7,779 nt of DNA from Clostridia bacterium (lineage in GTDB: Bacteria > Bacillota > Clostridia > Christensenellales > UBA1242). The translations under genes and the position numbers were made by a program. Numbering within the stretch: the first letter of the stretch is position 1; every line of letters starts with the position of its first letter. The stretch spans positions 1-7,779 of the forward strand of contig JAFQBZ010000008.1 in the NCBI GenBank assembly GCA_017399515.1, read 5' to 3'. Below are positions 5,904 to 7,779 of the stretch, piece by piece. The notes beneath the pieces were generated by a model. That model was not told the DNA's origin, ran no database searches, and saw only the letters and a list, made by a program, of their open reading frames with translations.

Positions 5904-5908
5904 CTCCT
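5904..5908 (-). promoter_or_regulatory. Ribosome-binding site that fixes the ASCH start
   Basis: AGGAG on the minus strand, five bases before the ATG at 5898. It falls inside the longer frame from 5913, so it favours the shorter protein. Confidence 0.75.
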
Positions 5909-5921
5909 AACATACATTAAA

Positions 5922-5950
5922 TTTATAAAACTTATCAAATGTGACTTAAA
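5922..5950 (-). promoter_or_regulatory. Possible promoter of the ASCH/130-aa/recombinase operon
   Basis: On the minus strand TTTAAG (5950-5945) and TATAAA (5927-5922) are separated by 17 bp. The -35 is weak, and it lies inside the left half of the palindromic operator, which suggests repression or activation by the controller protein. The leader would be short (about 17 nt) and contain the AGGAG site. Confidence 0.45.
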
Positions 5951-5974
5951 GTCGGTTGTAAAATAAGTCACATT
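5938..5974. promoter_or_regulatory. C-protein operator (C-boxes), 37-bp imperfect palindrome
   Basis: Arms AATGTGACTTA (5938-5948) and TAAGTCACATT (5964-5974) are perfect inverted repeats of 11 bp around a 15-bp spacer. The left part contains a self-symmetric GACT-TAA-AGTC box (5943-5953); the right part holds a weaker box ending in AAGTC at 5969. Two boxes of the GACTnnnAGTC type about one and a half helical turns apart are the known layout for controller-protein operators of Type II systems (as described for C.Esp1396I and C.PvuII). The site lies just upstream of a gene for such a controller. The strong left box and weak right box fit the known pattern of activation at low and repression at high controller level. 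That these boxes bind this controller is inferred. Confidence 0.8.
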
Positions 5975-5993
5975 CTTGCTACTATTATATAAA
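5964..5993 (+). promoter_or_regulatory. Probable promoter of the controller/endonuclease operon
   Basis: TAAGTC (5964-5969), inside the right operator half, and TATAAA (5988-5993) are separated by 18 bp; TATTAT at 5983-5988 is an alternative -10. The -35 is poor, as expected for a promoter that needs its controller for activation. Transcription would start only about 10 bp before the ATG, giving a very short leader that just contains GGAG (6001-6004). Confidence 0.5.
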
Positions 5994-6011
5994 TAAAAAT
6001 GGAGAAAGTCA

Positions 6012-6215
6012 ATGATTAAAGAAAAAGTTGGACAAAGAATAAAAGAATTAAGAACAAAACAAGGTTTAAGTCAAGAAGAATTTGCTTTTAAGTGTGATTT
6101 AGACAGAACTTACATTACAAGTTTAGAAAGAGGCAAAAGAAATATTTCACTTGAAAATTTAGAAAAAATAGCGAAAGCATTTAATATGACTTTAAGCGAG
6201 TTTTTTAATTTTTAA
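6012..6215 (+). CDS. Controller (C) protein of a Type II restriction-modification system, XRE-family, 67 aa
   Basis: This is a small helix-turn-helix regulator that in known systems binds C-boxes as dimers. It first activates and then represses its own and the endonuclease gene, so methylation is established before cutting. The whole protein is one HTH_3 domain. LSQEEFAFKCDL (19-30) holds helix 2 and the turn. DRTYITSLERGKRNIS (31-46) holds the recognition helix and the typical C-protein end RGKRNISLENLEKIAKAF. The length of 67 residues is normal for C proteins, and there is no ligand domain. The start at 6012 has GGAG seven bases upstream. The endonuclease gene follows after 15 bp with its own AGGAG, so the two are co-transcribed. 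A matching operator lies 37 bp upstream. Plain XRE repressors of phages look similar, but the neighbour and the operator settle the call. Confidence 0.92.
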   Translation: MIKEKVGQRIKELRTKQGLSQEEFAFKCDLDRTYITSLERGKRNISLENLEKIAKAFNMTLSEFFNF

Positions 6216-6230
6216 TACAAAGGAGAAAAT

Positions 6231-6959
6231 ATGATAACAATTGAAGAATTTAAAGAAAGGTTTAATGAAATTAAAAATTTGGGTTGGATTAGAACTCATA
6301 GAGCAGGAACTACCGGTATTGGCAAAACTTTAGAAGATTTGTTAGGAATTGATGAAAACAATATTCAAGGTCCAGATTTTGGACAATATGAATTAAAATC
6401 AATGAGAAAGAATGCCAATAGTATGTTAACTTTAATAACAAAGTCTCCCGATGAACCTGCAGGAGCAAACACACAACTTAGATTAAACTATGGATATAGC
6501 AGTAGTGCTTATGATAATGATGAAAAGGTATTACATTCTACATTAAGTGCTACAAGATTTACTCCTATTGCTAATACTGGACATAGTTTAAAAGTTAGTT
6601 GCACAGAGGAAAGAATAAATATTATCAACGAAAATTATGAAGTCGTTGCATCTTGGTTAATAGATAATTTAAAAGCTGTAATGGATAGAAAACTATCAGA
6701 CCAATTTGTTTTTGTTAGAGCAAGTTCTAGAGGAACAGGAGTAAATGAAGAATTTCTTTACGAAGAAGCTTATTTATTAGACGGATTTAATTCTCAATCT
6801 ATTATCGACTTAATAAATGAGGGACAAATTTTTGTAGACCTTAGAATTGGACAATATCATAGTGGTCCCAACAGAGGAAAAACACACGACCACGGAACAG
6901 GTTTTAGAATTTTTGAAAGAAGTCATTATCTAATATTTAATATAAGAAGAATTGCATAA
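6231..6959 (+). CDS. Type II restriction endonuclease, MvaI/BcnI family, 242 aa
   Basis: MvaI and BcnI are monomeric endonucleases that cut short GC-rich sites of the CC-N-GG kind. The catalytic pattern D-x4-E-x-K is exact: D49, E54, K56 in GPDFGQYELKS, almost the same numbering as in MvaI. Upstream is the family motif TTGIGKTLEDLLG (27-39) with E35. Other family-like stretches are SLKVSCTEERINI (119-131), DQFVFVRASSR (157-167) and the C-terminal HDHGTGFRIFERSHYLIFNIR (219-239, shown in part). The length matches the family (about 240-246). The start at 6231 has AGGAG six bases upstream and lies 15 bp after the controller gene. The methyltransferase lies convergently downstream. The gene appears intact. 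The specificity (CCWGG, CCSGG or another) cannot be read from the sequence by eye. Confidence 0.92.
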   Translation: MITIEEFKERFNEIKNLGWIRTHRAGTTGIGKTLEDLLGIDENNIQGPDFGQYELKSMRKNANSMLTLITKSPDEPAGANTQLRLNYGYSSSAYDNDEKVLHSTLSATRFTPIANTGHSLKVSCTEERINIINENYEVVASWLIDNLKAVMDRKLSDQFVFVRASSRGTGVNEEFLYEEAYLLDGFNSQSIIDLINEGQIFVDLRIGQYHSGPNRGKTHDHGTGFRIFERSHYLIFNIRRIA

Positions 6960-6960
6960 C

Positions 6961-6997
6961 AAAAAAAGAGAGAGAAAATTCTCTCTCTTATTTTTTT
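6961..6997. terminator. Bidirectional terminator between endonuclease and methyltransferase genes
   Basis: A 9-bp AG-rich stem (6966-6974 with 6981-6989) has an AAAATT loop, an A-run before and a T-run after. It can thus end both the rightward endonuclease transcript and the leftward methyltransferase transcript; it overlaps the methyltransferase stop at 6988-6990. Confidence 0.85.
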
Positions 6998-7779
6998 CTT
7001 AATATAACAATATTTTCTTTGGTCATAGTTTTCACAAGTTTGCCCGTCTCATTTGTTGGAGAGTTCAGTGACGGCATAACCTTATTAATTATATTTCTGT
7101 TTATTGTGTAGATGTATTCCATTCCATACTTTTCAGCCATTTCACTAATAATTACATCTGTTTTTAAATTAATATTTTTAACTGTTCTATTACCAACAAC
7201 CCAATATTGGTAACTATCTTTTTTCATCTTTTTATTGATGCCATATAAACATTTATCTAAATCTAAATAGAAACTAAAAACATCATCTGCCCTAAAGGGG
7301 TCAACATCTGAAATTTGTTTTAAGGATTCAGACAAGGTATTACTTCCTAAAAAATCCCATTGAGTTTTTTGTTTATATGGAATTCCACCAAGTAAAGATT
7401 TGTCAATAGTCGCAATATTTAAATTATTTTCATCTTCCAAATCTAACCATTGTAAAGATAATCTTGAATATTGTCCGTATGCAACCGTTGTTTGACTATC
7501 CCCATAAGGTGGAGATGTAATAACTAAATCTATTGAATTGTCTTCAATTTTACCAAATGATGATAATTTTCTAGTGTCAACGCTATAAAGATTAACATTT
7601 GATTGAATATTATTTTTACTTAATATCTGTTTAAAATCATTCATTTTATCAATGTTACGATTTAAGATTAATAAAAAGTCCTTTAATGTGTCAATCTTTG
7701 TTTTTAGTATTACTTCTTGTTTTTTTCTAAATAACTTAAACTCACCATTACGAGTATTTGATACTTTTCGTATAGTTTC
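6988..7779 (-). CDS. Type II DNA methyltransferase, predicted N4-cytosine type (5'-truncated by window edge)
   Basis: This is the protective partner of the endonuclease: it transfers a methyl group from S-adenosylmethionine to DNA. The frame stays open to the right edge, so the ATG at 7644 is internal; 45 further codons are visible (ETIRKVSNTRNGEFKLF onward). The catalytic motif IV is TSPPYGD, with SPPY at 7515-7504. SPPY is typical of N4-cytosine enzymes, and MvaI and BcnI are partnered by m4C enzymes, so m4C is the best guess. Beyond it are QTTVAYGQYSRLSLQWL, a DPFRADDVFSFYLDLDKC helix and YWVVGNRTV, then a conserved-looking C-terminal end. No cofactor-binding FxGxG motif is present in the visible part, so it must lie upstream, beyond the edge. 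The gene converges on the endonuclease gene, so it has a separate promoter outside the window and is not in the controller operon. Confidence 0.9.
   Translation of the reverse strand, partial: ETIRKVSNTRNGEFKLFRKKQEVILKTKIDTLKDFLLILNRNIDKMNDFKQILSKNNIQSNVNLYSVDTRKLSSFGKIEDNSIDLVITSPPYGDSQTTVAYGQYSRLSLQWLDLEDENNLNIATIDKSLLGGIPYKQKTQWDFLGSNTLSESLKQISDVDPFRADDVFSFYLDLDKCLYGINKKMKKDSYQYWVVGNRTVKNINLKTDVIISEMAEKYGMEYIYTINRNIINKVMPSLNSPTNETGKLVKTMTKENIVILRKK

Larger units (their letters stand above)
3606..7779. mobile_element. Partial integrated element: serine recombinase plus Type II restriction-modification cargo
   Basis: The stretch begins at the tRNA 3' end with an integrase-type recombinase. 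It then carries two small accessory genes and a C-controlled restriction-modification cassette, and is cut by the right edge. The arrangement (tRNA, recombinase next to it, defence cargo) is typical of genomic islands. No conjugation, replication or phage structural genes are visible, so its size and transfer mode cannot be told. The left limit is approximate. Confidence 0.7.

Noticed and set aside
5899..5913. Upstream start for the ASCH protein (five extra residues)
   Set aside because: No ribosome-binding site precedes 5913, while AGGAG lies correctly before the ATG at 5898 and the family motif begins there.
7642..7644. ATG at 7644 as the true start of the methyltransferase
   Set aside because: The frame continues to the window edge with family-like sequence, and the cofactor-binding motif must lie upstream.
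3634..7779. Absence of CCWGG and CCSGG sites on the element side, while rpoC has three CCWGG sites
   Set aside because: At about 30% GC only one or two sites are expected in 4.1 kb, so the absence is not meaningful, and the enzyme's specificity is unknown.
1..7779. CRISPR array, insertion sequence, ribosomal RNA or replication origin
   Set aside because: No regularly spaced repeats, transposase frames with terminal repeats, rRNA sequence or DnaA-box cluster were seen.
1..7779. Alternative genetic code with UGA as Trp, as in some low-GC relatives
   Set aside because: Trp residues are encoded by TGG and no conserved frame needs reading through TGA; the stops seen are TAA, with one TAG.

Overview
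The window looks like a chromosomal stretch of a low-GC, Bacillota-like bacterium. The rpoC fragment is of Gram-positive type, with no large insertion in its trigger loop. Shine-Dalgarno sites are strong (AGGAG/AAGGAG), intrinsic terminators are tidy, and every complete gene except one ends in TAA. UGG is used for Trp and I saw no UGA recoding. An uncultured gut clostridial or mollicute-like lineage would fit, but the genus cannot be named from the sequence alone.

Left part (1-3633) is core-like. It holds the 3' end of rpoC with a clear terminator, then a two-gene unit with its own promoter (a 239-residue unknown protein and a 36-residue peptide) closed by a second terminator. A gene-free AT-rich gap of about 250 bp follows. 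Next come a leftward gene for a two-helix membrane protein with its own promoter and terminator, and a well-formed tRNA-Ser(GCU) gene with a strong promoter.

Right part (about 3606-7779 and beyond the edge) is best read as one end of an integrated mobile element using the tRNA-Ser 3' end as its target. It begins with a large serine recombinase whose reading frame runs antisense through the tRNA terminator and into the tRNA gene, stopping at the anticodon. Upstream in the same tight leftward operon are an unknown 130-residue protein and a small ASCH-domain protein. Divergent to this operon is a Type II restriction-modification cassette: a C-type controller, an MvaI/BcnI-family endonuclease, and a convergent SPPY (predicted N4-cytosine) methyltransferase cut by the window edge.

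The most interesting signal is in the 113-bp space between the two divergent operons. A 37-bp imperfect palindrome, laid out like a C-protein operator, lies where it overlaps the probable -35 regions of both promoters. If real, the restriction controller would also set transcription of the recombinase operon, linking mobility to the restriction-modification state. A second point is that the recombinase C-terminus is supplied by host tRNA sequence, so it should change when the element excises. A third is an unusual trigger-loop sequence in rpoC, with Asn where the highly conserved catalytic-loop Arg is expected.
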